Position numbers and translations under genes: made by a program. Positions 33,477 through 44,952 of a stretch of 64,000 nt of DNA are shown one piece after another (within the stretch, counting starts at the first letter, position 1; every line of letters starts with the position of its first letter). The notes beneath the pieces are model-generated. The model did not search any database, was not told the DNA's origin, and saw only the letters and a program-made list of their open reading frames with translations. This DNA comes from Adiantum capillus-veneris (Eukaryota > Streptophyta > Polypodiopsida > Polypodiales > Pteridaceae): contig CM043959.1 in assembly GCA_014529385.2 (NCBI GenBank), forward strand, positions 55,120,253 to 55,184,252. The letters are read 5' to 3'.

Positions 33477-35134
33477 TGTCATAAAAACTAATATCTAACC
33501 ACCCAAATGATTTTCTCATATTAAACTGATCACTTAATGTGGGAGAATAAACGGGAACAAGGGTTAAGATATAGACATGTGCTTATAGATCTATCTCAAC
33601 ACGGGGCCAATGGTAAAGGAGCCCAAATGAGAGATGGTCTATCAAAGAGCAAGGCTAACCAATGGAGTATAAGACCTTAGGGTTAGCTTCATTGAAGACC
33701 TCCAATAATGTGTGTAAACGTCCTTTGACCTTAGGTAAGCTAGGGCTGAGCTTGAGGAGCGGGAACCCGACCCAACTCGAGGTGCTTGTTCTGCTTGTCA
33801 TGCTTGATGACTAAGGTGCTTGAGGTGCTTGAGATGCTTGAGGTGCTTAATGATTGAGATGCTTGAGGTGCTTGACATGCTTGAGATGTTAGGGTTGCAC
33901 TTGAGGTGAGAAACCAGCCCAAGCTTAAAGTGCTTAAGGGCCAAGATTGTGGTGGGAACTGGGCCTATGCATGAGGGGTTGAGGTGTCAAAAAGTTAAAT
34001 ATTCAATCCCTACAAGGAGGGGGTGAGCCCTACATGAGGGTGGATGAGAGAGAACACCCACACACTCACACAAGGCATGCATGGTACAAAGATAGCAAAA
34101 GGGACACTTGTCAAGTTCCTCCTCATGTTGCCCTCATGGTGTGCCTAAAGCCTATTGGTTGGCCACCCAAGGGGTCCAATGATAATTTAGGGGATTTAAT
34201 TAATTGATTTTGCATTTATCAAGTCCTCTCTCTCAAAGGGGAAAGGGGGACACTTGTCTCAAGGCTACCCTTGCTGCTTGTAATGCCTCCTGCTTATGAT
34301 TGGTTAGGCCTGGAGGGGTCCAATGAGCTTCAAGCATGAGCTACAAGGGGGGGTCGACCCAAGCAAGCTAGGGGGTTTCTTAGGGGGTATACTCACCCAA
34401 ACACACTCACAAACACTCTCATGGTGTGCTCCATCTCCTTCTCCAAGCTCCTTGAGAAGTTGAGAGCCTACACCAACACTCTTGGCTATGGAATGCAAAT
34501 CCAACCAAGAGCTATGCTTCAATGCTTATGCTTTCCATATTCTCCATCTTCATTATTGTGCTATTATGTATGCTAATCAAGAAGAGTGATGATAAGTGAG
34601 GAATTATTTCTTTCTCCTATGGAATACTTCTTCTTCCTCTTCCCTACCCTCATTCCCTGCTAGCTCTCTCCACCTTCGAAGGTGTTTGAGGTCTTGGGAC
34701 TGAGGCTTGGGATAGTTAATGCTTTCTACAAAGTGCATGTTATGCTTATTGCAAGAAGGCTAATGGTTTATTGCAAGTAGATTAGTTACTTAATGCAAGT
34801 AGATTAATTGTATTGCAAGGTAGATTAATTGTTGCTTTAGGCACAAGTTGATGCATAAAAGTATACATCTTCATGCACTCAAATGATTTATGGAACACAA
34901 AGACTAATGATGTTCATGAGTTCTTAATTGTTTTCAAGCTAAGATTGATTGTTGATATTATGAAAAAGCTTGGTGTATGAAGCTTCCATCTCCATATTGC
35001 CAAAGAGGTCTCAAGGAACACAAAGATTGTATTGTACCCAGTCTCTCTTAATGAGAGAATCTATAATACAAATGCCTTTTGGAGGGGGGACCGGCTCCAC
35101 ATAAATCCGGTCCTCGACTGTTGTCATATTCTCT

Positions 35135-35181
<47 letters not shown>

Positions 35182-35322
35182 GGTATTGCTCATGCCTAGT
35201 TAATTAAGTGTTATGATTAAGTTGCTACTACCAATTAAGTTCACCATCTATGCTCTCAAAGTTGCTCACTCTAATTCTCTTAATTCCGCTATTCTCTAAG
35301 TTCATAGGCCATTTCCATTACA
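33477..35322 (+). repeat. Solo LTR of the same family inserted in gag of copy D2
   Basis: 1846 bp, starts TGTCATAAAAACTAATATCT, ends CCATTTCCATTACA, flanked by a perfect 5-bp duplication CATCT (33472-33476 and 35323-35327). It matches the 3' LTR of D2 (39115-40689) and LTR C. It contains the 33780-33930 minisatellite and a (CT)n tract at 35140-35178. Excising it joins the gag frame of D2 as in D1. Confidence 0.93.
35140..35178. repeat. (CT)n microsatellite within the solo LTR
   Basis: About 39 bp of CT. The same place in LTR C and the D2 3' LTR has only short TCTCTC runs. Confidence 0.95.
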
Positions 35323-36005
35323 CATCTCAAAAACATTGTCTTCAAAAAGATGGATTTTGGAGAGCTAAAACAACAATTTTGTGGGGGTCTAACTGAAGAT
35401 ATGGCGGAGTATGTCAAGTCCCAAAGGCCACACAACATATGCGATCATACACCATACCATGGTGGCTTCACGAAACAATTTCCAACAAGGGGGTAAGAGA
35501 AATCTTAAGCCCACGGAGAACAAGGACCGTAATAGAGCCTATTGGGAAGGACACTGTCCAAAAGTCTCCTAAAGGCAACGCCAACAACAACAAATCTAAG
35601 GAGAAGGGAGTTTATAAAGGCAAAAAAAAAAACTCTCTCTTGAAGAGCGTGAGCGTTATCATAAAGATAATCGTTGTTTCAAGTGCGAGGAGCAAGGGCA
35701 TGCTTATCGTGCTTGTCCCCACAAGAATACACGAAATGAGCCTCCTAGAGCTGCCTTGGTCGAAATCCAAGAAGAGAATACTCACCACAAAGGATCTCCT
35801 CTATGCCATGCTTGGGGAAAGGTAAGATAACATGATGCTTTTATTCTCTTTGACCCTGGTTCTACTCACAATTTCATATCCACAGAGTTGGCCACCAAGC
35901 TAGGCATCCAAGCCTATGAGATGGGAGATGTCCTACCTGCCACCAATGGTGCTTTCAAGGGGCAAGAAGCTTCAGTCACTCCCTTAATTGGGAAATTGAG
36001 GCTCC
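35323..36005 (+). pseudogene. Copy D2: end of gag and start of protease
   Basis: The plus strand resumes the gag after the solo LTR (MDFGELKQQFCGGLTEDMAE, in a broken frame), then the knuckle CFKCEEQGHAYRAC (Gly replaced by Glu, one Cys by Arg) and the protease motif FDPGSTHNFIS at about 35850-35885. Many shifts. Confidence 0.75.
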
Positions 36006-36480
36006 ATGTCTAAATCTATGTGGACAAGGAGGATTTCTTTATCTCTCCTCTCAAGCACGAGGATGTAATCATAGGGGCACCATGGTTTGATCGCATGGCT
36101 GCCAATGTTAAATTCCCTAGAAGGCAAATCTGCTTTAGGTTCAGGGAGAAAGATATGTACATAGATGCTAAGGAGTTGGGTAACACCATACCCATTGTAC
36201 ATACACAAGCTTTCCATAAGTCCATAAAGAGCTCTATTTTCATGTACATGATTTTTGTTAAAGATTCTCAAAATGAACCTAATGCTTTAGCAAAAGAAAA
36301 AATAAACAATCAAAAGGAGTTAGAGTTATCCAATTTTCTCAAGGGATTTCAAGATGTTTTTATTGGCGACATCCCTTGTGAACTACCTCCTAAATGAGGC
36401 AATGTTGACCATGCAATTGAACTTCTTCCAGGACGTTCACCGCCTAATAAACCTCCTTATAGAGTTTCTCAAGCTCAACA
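36006..36480 (+). pseudogene. Copy D2: protease end and linker
   Basis: The plus strand reads DKEDFFISPLKHEDVIIGAP, WFDRMAANVKFP, NTIPIVHTQAFHKSIKSS and ends DIPCELPPK before a stop. It matches the C-terminal part of the D1 frame at 30284-31108. Confidence 0.75.
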
Positions 36481-37276
36481 AGAGGAGATTATACGGCAAG
36501 TGCATGAGTTAGTTGAGAAGGGCATGGTTAGGCCCAACTCATCTCCATTTTGTTCACCCGTGTTATTAGTGCAAAAGAAAGACGGCACATATCATATGTG
36601 TGTCGACTATAGAGCACTAAATAGGATCACTATCAAGAATAAGTTTCCCGTTCCACGGGTAGAAGACCTATTTGATAAGCTACAAGAGTCGACCTACTTT
36701 AGTAGGATTGACCTAAAAAGTGGCTACCATCAAATAAGGATAATTGATCAAGACATTATAAAGACTGCATTTTGCACTACATTTGGTCTTTACAAATACA
36801 TTGTCATGCCTTCTGGCTTGACCAATGCACCAGCCACATTTAACCGCTTGATGGAGAAGCTATTCAGGCCTCACCGAACCTTTACTGGAGTGTTATTTGA
36901 TGATATAATTATCTACTCTAATTCACTAGACGAACACAACCAACATCTCCAGGTAATATTTCAAGTCTTACGAGAGAATAAACTTTATATTAATCAAAAG
37001 AAAAGTGAGTTTTTCTTACAAGAGATTTAGTATTTAGGTCACCTTATCTCTTAAGATGGCATCCAAATGGATCCATCAAAGCTAGAGGTAATAAAAGGAT
37101 GGCCTAATCCAAGGAATCTACATGAACTAAGAAGCTTTATAGGTATGTGTGCATACTATAGATGATTCATAGAAAAGTTTTCACAAATCGTGGGACCATT
37201 ACATGACCTAACAAAGAAAAACATTAGGTATGCATGGTCTGCCAAGGCGAACAATGCTTTTGAGAAGCTTAAAGAA
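36481..37276 (+). pseudogene. Copy D2: reverse transcriptase
   Basis: The plus strand encodes [64 protein letters not shown] and then, after stops, DPSKLEVIKGWPNPRN and FIEKFSQIVGPLHDL. The catalytic FDD is kept. The continuous part (36500-37030) is the best preserved RT in the window. It ends FEKLKELT at 37276, where RNase H should begin. Confidence 0.9.
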
Positions 37277-38290
37277 CTCACAATGATCTATCTTCTATGA
37301 TAGATGAGTATGCTCTTGATCCCGATTTTAGAGATGTGATTTCAGCCCTTGCACTAGGGAAGAAAGAGGAACCATTTACCTTACAAGATGGTTATCCTTA
37401 CAAGATGGTTATCTTCTCTATGCCAATAGACTATGCGTTACTAGCTCACTACATGAGAAAGTAATGTATGAATCTCATGCTCCTCCTTATGCGGGGCATA
37501 GAGGGATTTAGTCTACCCTAAAAGGGATAAAAATATATTTATATTGGCCTGTCATGCAAGCAAACGTACAAGAGTATGTTTCTAAATGTGTGGTATGCCA
37601 AAAGACGAAGTTTGATAGAGGGAAGCAACCTGAATTGCTTCAACCTTTGCCAATCCCTAAATCACCATGGGAGAGCATATCCATGGATTTTATCTTTGGA
37701 TTGCCTAAGTCTATCCATGGGAATACGAGAATATGGACGATAGTAGACAGGTTCAACAAACAAGCTCATTTTATACCTGTCAAAAAGACTATCAAAGCCC
37801 ATCAAATGGCAACCCTCTTCATATCACAAATCTTCAAGTACCATGGCTTGCCAATGTCCATAGTATCGAATAGAGATCCTAGAATGACCAGTAATTTTTG
37901 GCAGGGTCTCTTTGAGAATTTAGGGACAAGGCTAAACTTCTCTTCGGCCTATCACCCACAAACAGATGGCCAAAGTGAAATAGCTAACATGTAATAATTC
38001 TTAATCTACTAAAAGCCTATGTAATGGAATTAGATCAAAGGTCCCAATGGGAGAAGTACTTATCCTTAGTGGAGTATGCCTACAATAATACTGTACATAC
38101 CTCCACAAGAAAATCACCTTTTGAGGTAATTGAGGGAAGATCTAAAAGTCCCCTGCTACTTAAGGTACACGGGAAGATCTTGGCTGCAGATGAGTATAGC
38201 CAAGACTTACAAGAATATTTCCAAAAGATTAAGGATGCTATCTCTATCTCATAGTAAAGGCAAAAGGTTGTTGTTGATAAGCACAGAAGA
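37277..38290 (+). pseudogene. Copy D2: integrase (RNase H lost)
   Basis: After FEKLKELT the sequence jumps to HNDLSSMIDEYALD, which in copy C lies past RNase H. Then come the zinc-binding part (VSKCVVCQKTKFDRG) and the catalytic core with D, D and E visible (MDFIFGL; VSNRDPRM; TDGQSEIAN). The second motif has Asn before Arg-Asp; the catalytic Asp itself is present. A 17-18-bp tandem duplication (ACAAGATGGTTATC type) occurs at about 37379-37413. Confidence 0.88.
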
Positions 38291-38766
38291 GCCCAAGCCT
38301 TTTTTTTAAATGATTAAGTCTTGCTTAAATTTCTCAAGACTCGATTAAGGCACACGACGGGCAAGAATCCTACGGGACACCAAAAGTACTATGCTAAATT
38401 AACAAAAAAGTACTATGGTCCCTTCCAGATTCTTAGACCAATCAATGAGATGGCCTATCAACTCAAGTTGCCCAGTCATTGGCTCATACACAATGCTTTC
38501 CATGTGAGCCTACTAAAGCCTTACAAAGGAGAGCCACCTCAAGAACCAACTATTGAAGACCCACCGGAGATTGACGACCAAGAAGAGGTGTTGTAGCCCG
38601 AGTCCATTCTTCAACATGAAGACAAGGTATTGAGAGGCGGTAAGATTATCCGACGGTATCTTATTAAGTTTAAGAACTATCCTTTTGAAGATGCTATATG
38701 GATGCAAGGCATACAATTAGAGGATAACCTAAACCTTGTCAATGCTTACAATGCTTCCCTAGAGTA
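38291..38766 (+). pseudogene. Copy D2: integrase C-terminus and chromodomain
   Basis: The plus strand reads HWLIHNAFHVSLLKPYKGEP, then after a stop at about 38594 a chromodomain: GGKIIRRYLIKFKNYPFEDA, ending NLVNAYNASLE and TAA. Chromodomains of chromoviruses are thought to direct integration to particular chromatin. Only one stop separates it from integrase. Confidence 0.85.
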
Positions 38767-39100
38767 AGTAAATGTAAAAATGTTTAAAATGAACAAAGTT
38801 TTTGTCTTATAAGACTCTCTTTTTGTGCACAAATGTTAAGAAGTATGCATGCTTACAATCAAGTTTGCGGAGACGAAGTCTTCCAAACACCAAGTAGAGC
38901 TTGTCAGTCTACTATGGAAGATTGATAGGACTAATGCGTAGACATGCTTGCGACAGCTTAGGATCTCAAGTGCCAAATGGATTAGTCATCCATTCTAGAA
39001 CGATGTCGTAGGGTAAAATAGGGATCCTCTACCCGCTAGAAAAAGGACTAATGACTAGGCTTTATCTTCTCTACCCCATAGTCGAGGACGACTGTGATTT
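38767..39100 (+). other. 3' untranslated internal region of copy D2
   Basis: About 330 bp between the pol stop and the polypurine tract. It matches the corresponding stretch of copy C on the minus strand (24925-25240). No coding content. Confidence 0.6.
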
Positions 39101-39114
39101 CAAGAGAGAGGTAA
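39101..39114 (+). promoter_or_regulatory. Polypurine tract of copy D2
   Basis: CAAGAGAGAGGTAA just before the LTR start TGTCATAATAAC. The same run precedes LTR C on the minus strand. Confidence 0.75.
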
Positions 39115-40689
39115 TGTCATAATAACTAATATCTAATTCTCCTAAATGATTTTCTCATGTTAAACTGATCATTTAAATTGGGGAAGTATCAGGGAGAAAA
39201 AGCTAGAATATTGGTTAGGCTGGCAGACCGATCACAGTAGGGATCCAAAGGAGGGAAAATAGCGATCCAAAGGGGGGCCATCTGCAAAAGAGCAATGTGC
39301 ATCAATGGGCTTCAAAGACCCTAAGGTTCAACCCATTAAGACTTCCAAAATGCTAAGGTTCCAAAATTCAAAGGTTATGTCCAATGGTCCAGCCTTAGGG
39401 TAAATTGGATGCTTGTGGGAAGACTCGATATCCTTGAGAGGGCAAGCCCTTTTAGTAGGGGATTAGAGAGAATCACGCACACACTCTTGCAAGCTCCCTT
39501 TACACAAAGGGCATAGTGGACACATGTCAGCTCCCTAGCCCAGTTGCCCCGAGGCACATTCAAATCCTATTGGATGGCCATAGAGGTGGACCAATGAGAA
39601 TTAGGCTAGAGTAAATTTAGTTTGATTCATTTAAAACAACACTTGATAAAAGAACCAATAGAAATTAAGCTCTCTAGGAGACTATTGGACAGTCTCCCAA
39701 GGGGTCCAATGAGCATTCAACGACCCAATGGCTTGCCTGATTCTTATTGGCCAAAAGACTAAGGGGTCCAATGAGAGTTTAATTGAATTATTTAAATACC
39801 TAAAGAGCTCACAAAAGGGGAAAGGGAGACACATGTCACAAGGCTATCACTTATGCTTCTTAATTGTCATTGGCTAAGCTTTGCAGGGGCCAATGGGATG
39901 CCAACATGAGTAAAAATCAAGAGGGGTCGACCAAGAGAGAGAGGGGGCTGATTTTTGTAAGGCATTATCACACACACACTCACACAATCTCATGTGTGGA
40001 GTAAAGAAGACTATCTCCTTTTCAAGCTTTAATGGAAAGCTCATCATCTACTCCAAGCTTGTGAGAAGGGAGGCGTACACCAACAACTCTTGGCTTTGTG
40101 ATGCAAATCCAACCAAGAGCCAAGCTCCAATGCATGCTCATCTCCTCTACCATGCTAATTACTAAGCTATGCTAAGCTATTATGAGTGATTATGTGAGGA
40201 GGCATACTTCTTTCTTGTAAGGATACTCCTTCTTCCTCTCGATCTACTCTCATACCCCGCTACATCTCACCATCTTCGAAGGTGTGTAAGGTCTTGGGTT
40301 TGAGACCGTGAGGGAATTGATGTTGTGTTTTACAAGTGTGAGCTTGGTGCTTGAAGCTTCCATCTTCATTGCACCAGCAAGTTATTGAAGGAAATCAAAG
40401 TATTGTATTGTAAAATGTCTCCCTTGATGGGGGAAACCTATAATACAAAGCCTTTTGGAGGGGGGACCGACGGCTTCATGTAAATCCGGTCCTCAACTGT
40501 TGTCAATAGCTTAATTTCTCTCTCTTTTTGAAGTATTGTTCATGCCTATCTAACTAGGTGTTATGATTTTGTTGCTCTCTCCATCCAAGCACTCTTGCTA
40601 TGCTCATTAGGAATCTATTCTAATGAAATGCTCACTATGTCTATGTAATTTTTTGCTACACACAAGTTACTAGACCATTAAATGTTACA
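39115..40689 (+). repeat. 3' LTR of copy D2
   Basis: 1575 bp, TGTCATAATAAC ... AATGTTACA. Homologous to the solo LTR at 33477-35322 and to LTR C; about 270 bp shorter than the solo LTR, partly because it lacks the minisatellite. Shared block includes CCTTTTGGAGGGGGGACCG near 40450. Confidence 0.9.
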
Positions 40690-40850
40690 CAAAAAATTTG
40701 TTCATTTAAACATATTTATGTTTGCTTACTCTAGGGAATCATTGTAAGCATTGACAAGGTTTATGTTAATTTTTAATTGTATGCCTTGCATCCATCTAGC
40801 ATCTTCAAAAGGGTAATTTTTTAAACTTGATAAGATATCGTCGGATAGTC
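40690..40850 (-). pseudogene. Copy E: chromodomain and truncated 3' region
   Basis: The minus strand ends NLVNAYNDSLE and shows FKNYPFEDARWMQG. Downstream homology to D2 stops after about 40 bases, at 40690, where the D2 3' LTR ends. The rest of the 3' region and the LTR of copy E are not next to it. Confidence 0.75.
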
Positions 40851-41935
40851 TTACCACCTCGTAATACCTTGTCTTCGTGTTGGAGAATGGACTCGGGCTG
40901 CAGACCTCTTCTTGGTCCTCAATCTCTGATGGGTCTTCAATGGTTGCTTCTTGAGGGGATCTCCTTTGTAAGGCTTTAGTAGGCTCACGTGGAAAGCATT
41001 GTGTATGAGCCAATGGTTAGGCAACTTAAGTTGATAGGTCATCTCATTGATCGGCCTAAGAATCTGAAAGGGACCATAGTACCTTTTTGCTAACTTAGCA
41101 TAGTACTTTTGGTGTCTTGTAGGATTCTTGCCCGTTGTGTGCCTTAATTGAGCCTTGGGAAACTTAAGCAAGCCCCAATCATTTTGTTTAAAGGCTAGGG
41201 CTCTTTTGTGCTTAACAACAACAACCTTTTGCCTTTGCTGAGAAATGGATATAACATCCTTAATCTTTTGGAAAGATTCTTGCAAGTCTCGGCTATATTT
41301 ATTTGCAGCAAAGATCTTCCCATGTACCTTGAGTAGCAATGGATTTTTTGATCTTCCCTCTATCACCTCAAAAGGTGCTTTCCCTGTGGAAGTATGTACA
41401 CTGTTATTGTAAGCATACTCCACTAAGGGTAAGTACTTCTCCCATTGGGACTTTTGATCTACTTCTTTGACATAAGCTTTTAGTAGATCAAGAATTGTTA
41501 TGTTAGCTATTTCACTTTGGCCATCCGTTTGGGGATGATAGGCCAAAGAGAAGTTTAGCCTTGTACCTAAATTCTCAAAGAGACCCTTCCAAAAATTACT
41601 GGTCATTCTAGGATCTCTATCTAACAGTATAGACATTGGAAAGCCATGGCATTTGAAGATTTGTGATATAAAGAGGGTTGCCATTTGATGGGCCTTGATA
41701 GTCTTTTTGACAGGTATGAAATGTGCTTGTTTGCTAAACCTGTCTACTATTGTCCATATTCTTGTATTCCCATGGATAGACTTGGGCAATCCAAAGATAA
41801 AATCCATGGATATGCTCTCCCATGGTGAATTAGAGATTGACAAAGGTTGAAGCAATCCAAGTTGCTTCCCACTATCAAACTTCGTCTTTTTGCATACCAC
41901 ACATTTTGAAACATACTCTTATATGTTTGCTTTCA
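40851..41935 (-). pseudogene. Copy E: integrase, the longest open pol frame of the family
   Basis: A 349-codon minus-strand frame begins in the zinc-binding domain (MVCKKTKFDSGKQ) and runs through the core (MDFIFGLPKSIHGN; LDRDPRM; TDGQSEIAN), and the C-terminal part (HWLIHNAFHVSLLKPYKG). A shift at the end garbles the last ~25 residues. All three catalytic residues are present. This is the best preserved integrase here, although the element has no intact neighbours. Confidence 0.9.
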
Positions 41936-42536
41936 TGGAAGGCCAATAGAAATATGTTTCTATCCCTTTTAGGGTAGACTGAATCCCTCTAAGCCCCGCA
42001 TAAGGAGCATGAGATTCATACATTACTTTCTCACGTAGTGAGTTAGTAACACATAGTCTATTGACATAGAGAAGATAACCATCTTGTAGGGTAAATGGTC
42101 CTTCTTCTTCCCTAGTGCAAGGGCTAAAAACACATCTCTAAAATCGAGATCGATAGCTTACTCATCTATCATAGAAGATAGATCATTGTGAGTTGCTATG
42201 GATACTGTATTCACTCTCGGTAGTGTTGAGAGTGCATCGGCCATTTGATTATGCTTGCCAGCAATGTGAGCAATATGAAAATGAAATTGTGAAAGGAAAC
42301 AAAAATTTCCCACCTCATTTGTTTGTCGAAGTTCTTGGTCTGCGTCATGAAGTACTTAAGGCTTTGGTGATTCGTTTGCAGAATGAAAGGAGTCCTCAGT
42401 AAATAGTGCTTTCACGAATCTAGAGCATGTAGAACTGCTAAGAGTTCCTTCTCATATATGCCTAGAGCTTCCTCTACAGGGTCAAACCTTCGACTTTTAT
42501 AGGCTAAGACGTGCCTTTCTTGAAGCAAAACAGCTC
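41936..42536 (-). pseudogene. Copy E: RNase H remnant and 5' truncation
   Basis: The minus strand matches copy C's RNase H and the following linker with many stops. Homology ends at about 42536 within the segment equivalent to GVVLLQEGHV. Reverse transcriptase, gag and 5' LTR are gone. The F-box gene begins 99 bp further. Confidence 0.75.
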
Positions 42537-42634
42537 CTACAGACAAACACGTTAACGTAGGTTACTGGGGCATGAGAAAAATGCTGTCGGGCTACTGGAA
42601 ATAGAAGTAGGGGTCGATCACTATACGCAGTCGA

Positions 42635-43972
42635 ATGGCAAGCAAGAAAAGGGAGAAGGAAGAGGAAGAAGGCTTTCCTCTATGGGCGGAGCTTCCCGCA
42701 GAAGTGCAGAGCAACGTCTTAGGCTGGCTGCCGTTAAGGCTGCTTTTCCGATGCAAGCTTGTCTGCAAGCGGTGGAACTCCGCCACCTCCTCTCCCTCTT
42801 TCACCCACTTCCCCTCTCTTCGCTTCCGCTCTGGCCATCGCCCTTGGCTTATCTTCTTCACCCCAAAAAGCTTCGATTACCTGCTGGCCTTCGATTTCGA
42901 TGGGCTTTCCTGGTTCAAGTTTGATGTGGGTTTTCTTTCGTCCATGCTGGATGCGTTCCATGTGCAAACACTGCCCTCCGCTCAACGTGGTTTTGTCTGG
43001 TGTGCCGGCACCGGATCTGGCCTCCTCCTCTTGGATTTTCGCTCCTCTCTCCATGTATGCAATCCTCTAACTAAATCCCTTTTCAAGCTGCCGCCCTTTA
43101 AGTGCATTGAAGTGATTGTTACTCAGGGGTTTTCTGCCTCTCACAAGAGATGCATACTTGCACATGTGAAGGCTAGAGTTTCTTCTCCCATAACTGGAAT
43201 TTCGACCACGACCTCCATTAGAAACAATGAAAGGCAAGGGTTTTTGATATCTACAGACAGCAGAAAGTGTGCATCAGAAGGACATTTCTGTGCTGCTGAA
43301 TTGAAAGGCAAAGCCAAAGATGCAAGCGAAGAGACATGTCCCTGCTTACGCGTACATGATTTTTCTGTAATGGTCATTGGGAAGGCAAAGAGAGAACTTC
43401 TTATCGAGGCGTATTGTTTCAGCAGGAATTCATGGGAGATCGTGGGCTCCATGCCAACATGTTTTATCATGAAGCATGATCAGATGATTGAATGTGATGG
43501 GGTGTTTTATAGCTTGCTCTTAAACCCGTTTGGAATGCTGGTGGTTGGAGAGAGCACTGACAATGGAATGGGAATTTGGCGAATTCAGGACCTGCCTGTC
43601 AATTATGGGAAAGAGACGCATCGTTTACTGGCTTGTCAGAACTCTATTTTTATGGTATGTCCAGTTGATGTACTCAACAAGGGCCTCATTGTATGGAGAT
43701 TCGAAAGCAATTCAAGGTGTTGGATCAAAATGCGCGACATGCCTGAATGCATTTTAGAAGATGTGAAGAGTATAGCCAATTCAAACTGGGTCGATTGTGT
43801 TGGTGTTGGAAACTTTATATGCTTTCGTGTTCTTGGTACATTAAGAGTGTTGTCATATGATATTTCCAATGAATTATGGAGTTGGCTTCCGGAACCATCG
43901 GTTTCATACGACACAGTTTTTACAAGGGGTCATCAGTTTGAGCCCAGGCTAGATTTCACACAATTTGCTTAA
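42635..43972 (+). CDS. F-box protein with kelch/galactose-oxidase-like C-terminal part
   Basis: An intact, intronless frame of 445 codons. Residues ~15-60 form an F-box (LWAELPAEVQSNVLGWLPLR, then CKLVCKRWNSA), which in plants binds Skp1-type adaptors of SCF ubiquitin ligases. The rest has beta-propeller-like repeats typical of plant F-box/kelch proteins (LHVCNPLTKS; YCFSRNSWEIVGSMP; VLSYDISNELWSWLPEP). The ATG at 42635 is chosen because it precedes the F-box by ~14 charged residues (MASKKREKEEEEG) and no better one follows. The target is unknown. It starts ~100 bp from a truncated transposon, so little original promoter can remain on this side. It is the only gene here likely to be functional. 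Confidence 0.9.
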   Translation: MASKKREKEEEEGFPLWAELPAEVQSNVLGWLPLRLLFRCKLVCKRWNSATSSPSFTHFPSLRFRSGHRPWLIFFTPKSFDYLLAFDFDGLSWFKFDVGFLSSMLDAFHVQTLPSAQRGFVWCAGTGSGLLLLDFRSSLHVCNPLTKSLFKLPPFKCIEVIVTQGFSASHKRCILAHVKARVSSPITGISTTTSIRNNERQGFLISTDSRKCASEGHFCAAELKGKAKDASEETCPCLRVHDFSVMVIGKAKRELLIEAYCFSRNSWEIVGSMPTCFIMKHDQMIECDGVFYSLLLNPFGMLVVGESTDNGMGIWRIQDLPVNYGKETHRLLACQNSIFMVCPVDVLNKGLIVWRFESNSRCWIKMRDMPECILEDVKSIANSNWVDCVGVGNFICFRVLGTLRVLSYDISNELWSWLPEPSVSYDTVFTRGHQFEPRLDFTQFA

Positions 43973-44030
43973 GCAAATGGTTATCAGTTTGACCCTGGGC
44001 TCGATTATGTTGATTGCTTTTTAGGATGGA
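43926..44030 (+). repeat. Imperfect tandem duplication at the end of the F-box gene
   Basis: The last ~48 bp of the coding region (encodes GHQFEPRLDFTQFA) is followed after the stop by a diverged copy that would read GYQFDPGLDYVDC in the same frame. The stop codon TAA (43970-43972) lies between the copies. Confidence 0.75.
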
Positions 44031-44909
44031 GCAGGTAAGGAGTAGTCTATGGAACATTTATCACAAATAGCATGCAGGCTACTTGTACTTCCATGTGCCG
44101 AACAAGCCCCAGTGGTTGCACTCGTCTAAATGAGTTATAAGCTGCAAGCCATCGGCCCCGATCTAACCACTTTGTTGGCAGGCAGGCAATCATTTGCAAG
44201 GCCTAAACCAGTGCTTGTGTGTGTGCGGAATTTACTATACAATCTGTTACATTATGCAAGTCATTGACTGCATTATATGTAATTAAAGGGCTTCATCTCT
44301 GCCCGTTGAGAACATTCTTTGAGTAGAATGGATTGGTCATCTACGTGTAGTACATTCATATTAATACAACCGATTTTTTTGGGGCTCATACTATGTAACA
44401 ACAATTATAGGCCTTTCGACATTGAATTATGAGTGCATTTTTTTCATCGCATCTAGCATAAAGGACACTCTCATCAGGAATGCGCATAATTTTGTAAGAA
44501 CTTTGGTTCTGAACTTTGTGAGATGTGAGATCAGATTTTGTAGTTTTTTTTTGCTTAAGTTGAGAGATCTTTGTGGTTAATATTTTATACATGGTCTACA
44601 CAGGTGGGTATTGTCTCGATCTCCCATCATCAGACTCAAGCTCCTCACTCCTTGGCACCCCAGTTGTGGGACTTGGCCTCCAGCATAGTCACCATGAAAC
44701 GCACTTTACGAGGTTCAGATGGCCTTGAAACGTTTTACTGATCGAGCGGAACACAACTTACAGGTTTTAAGGCTTTTCAAAATTTATCTATGAACGTTTT
44801 GGTTTTGGTCCCATCTTTCACTGTGCTGAACACATAAGAGTGAAACATATCTTGGGATTGTTTGTACGATGTTAAAAACTTCTCTATGGTATTTTGCATT
44901 GACTAATCA

Positions 44910-44911
<2 letters not shown>
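44031..44911. other. 3' flank of the F-box gene, no other gene seen
   Basis: Includes AATTAAA near 44281 and AATACA near 44363 as weak polyadenylation candidates. No further frame is supported. Confidence 0.35.

Positions 44912-44952
<41 letters not shown>

Noticed and set aside
29437-33498. Possible SR-type splicing factor from the RSPSS-rich frames
   Set aside because: The frames continue into a gag core and zinc knuckle, and both copies have LTR-element surroundings. The Ser/Arg tracts are part of gag.
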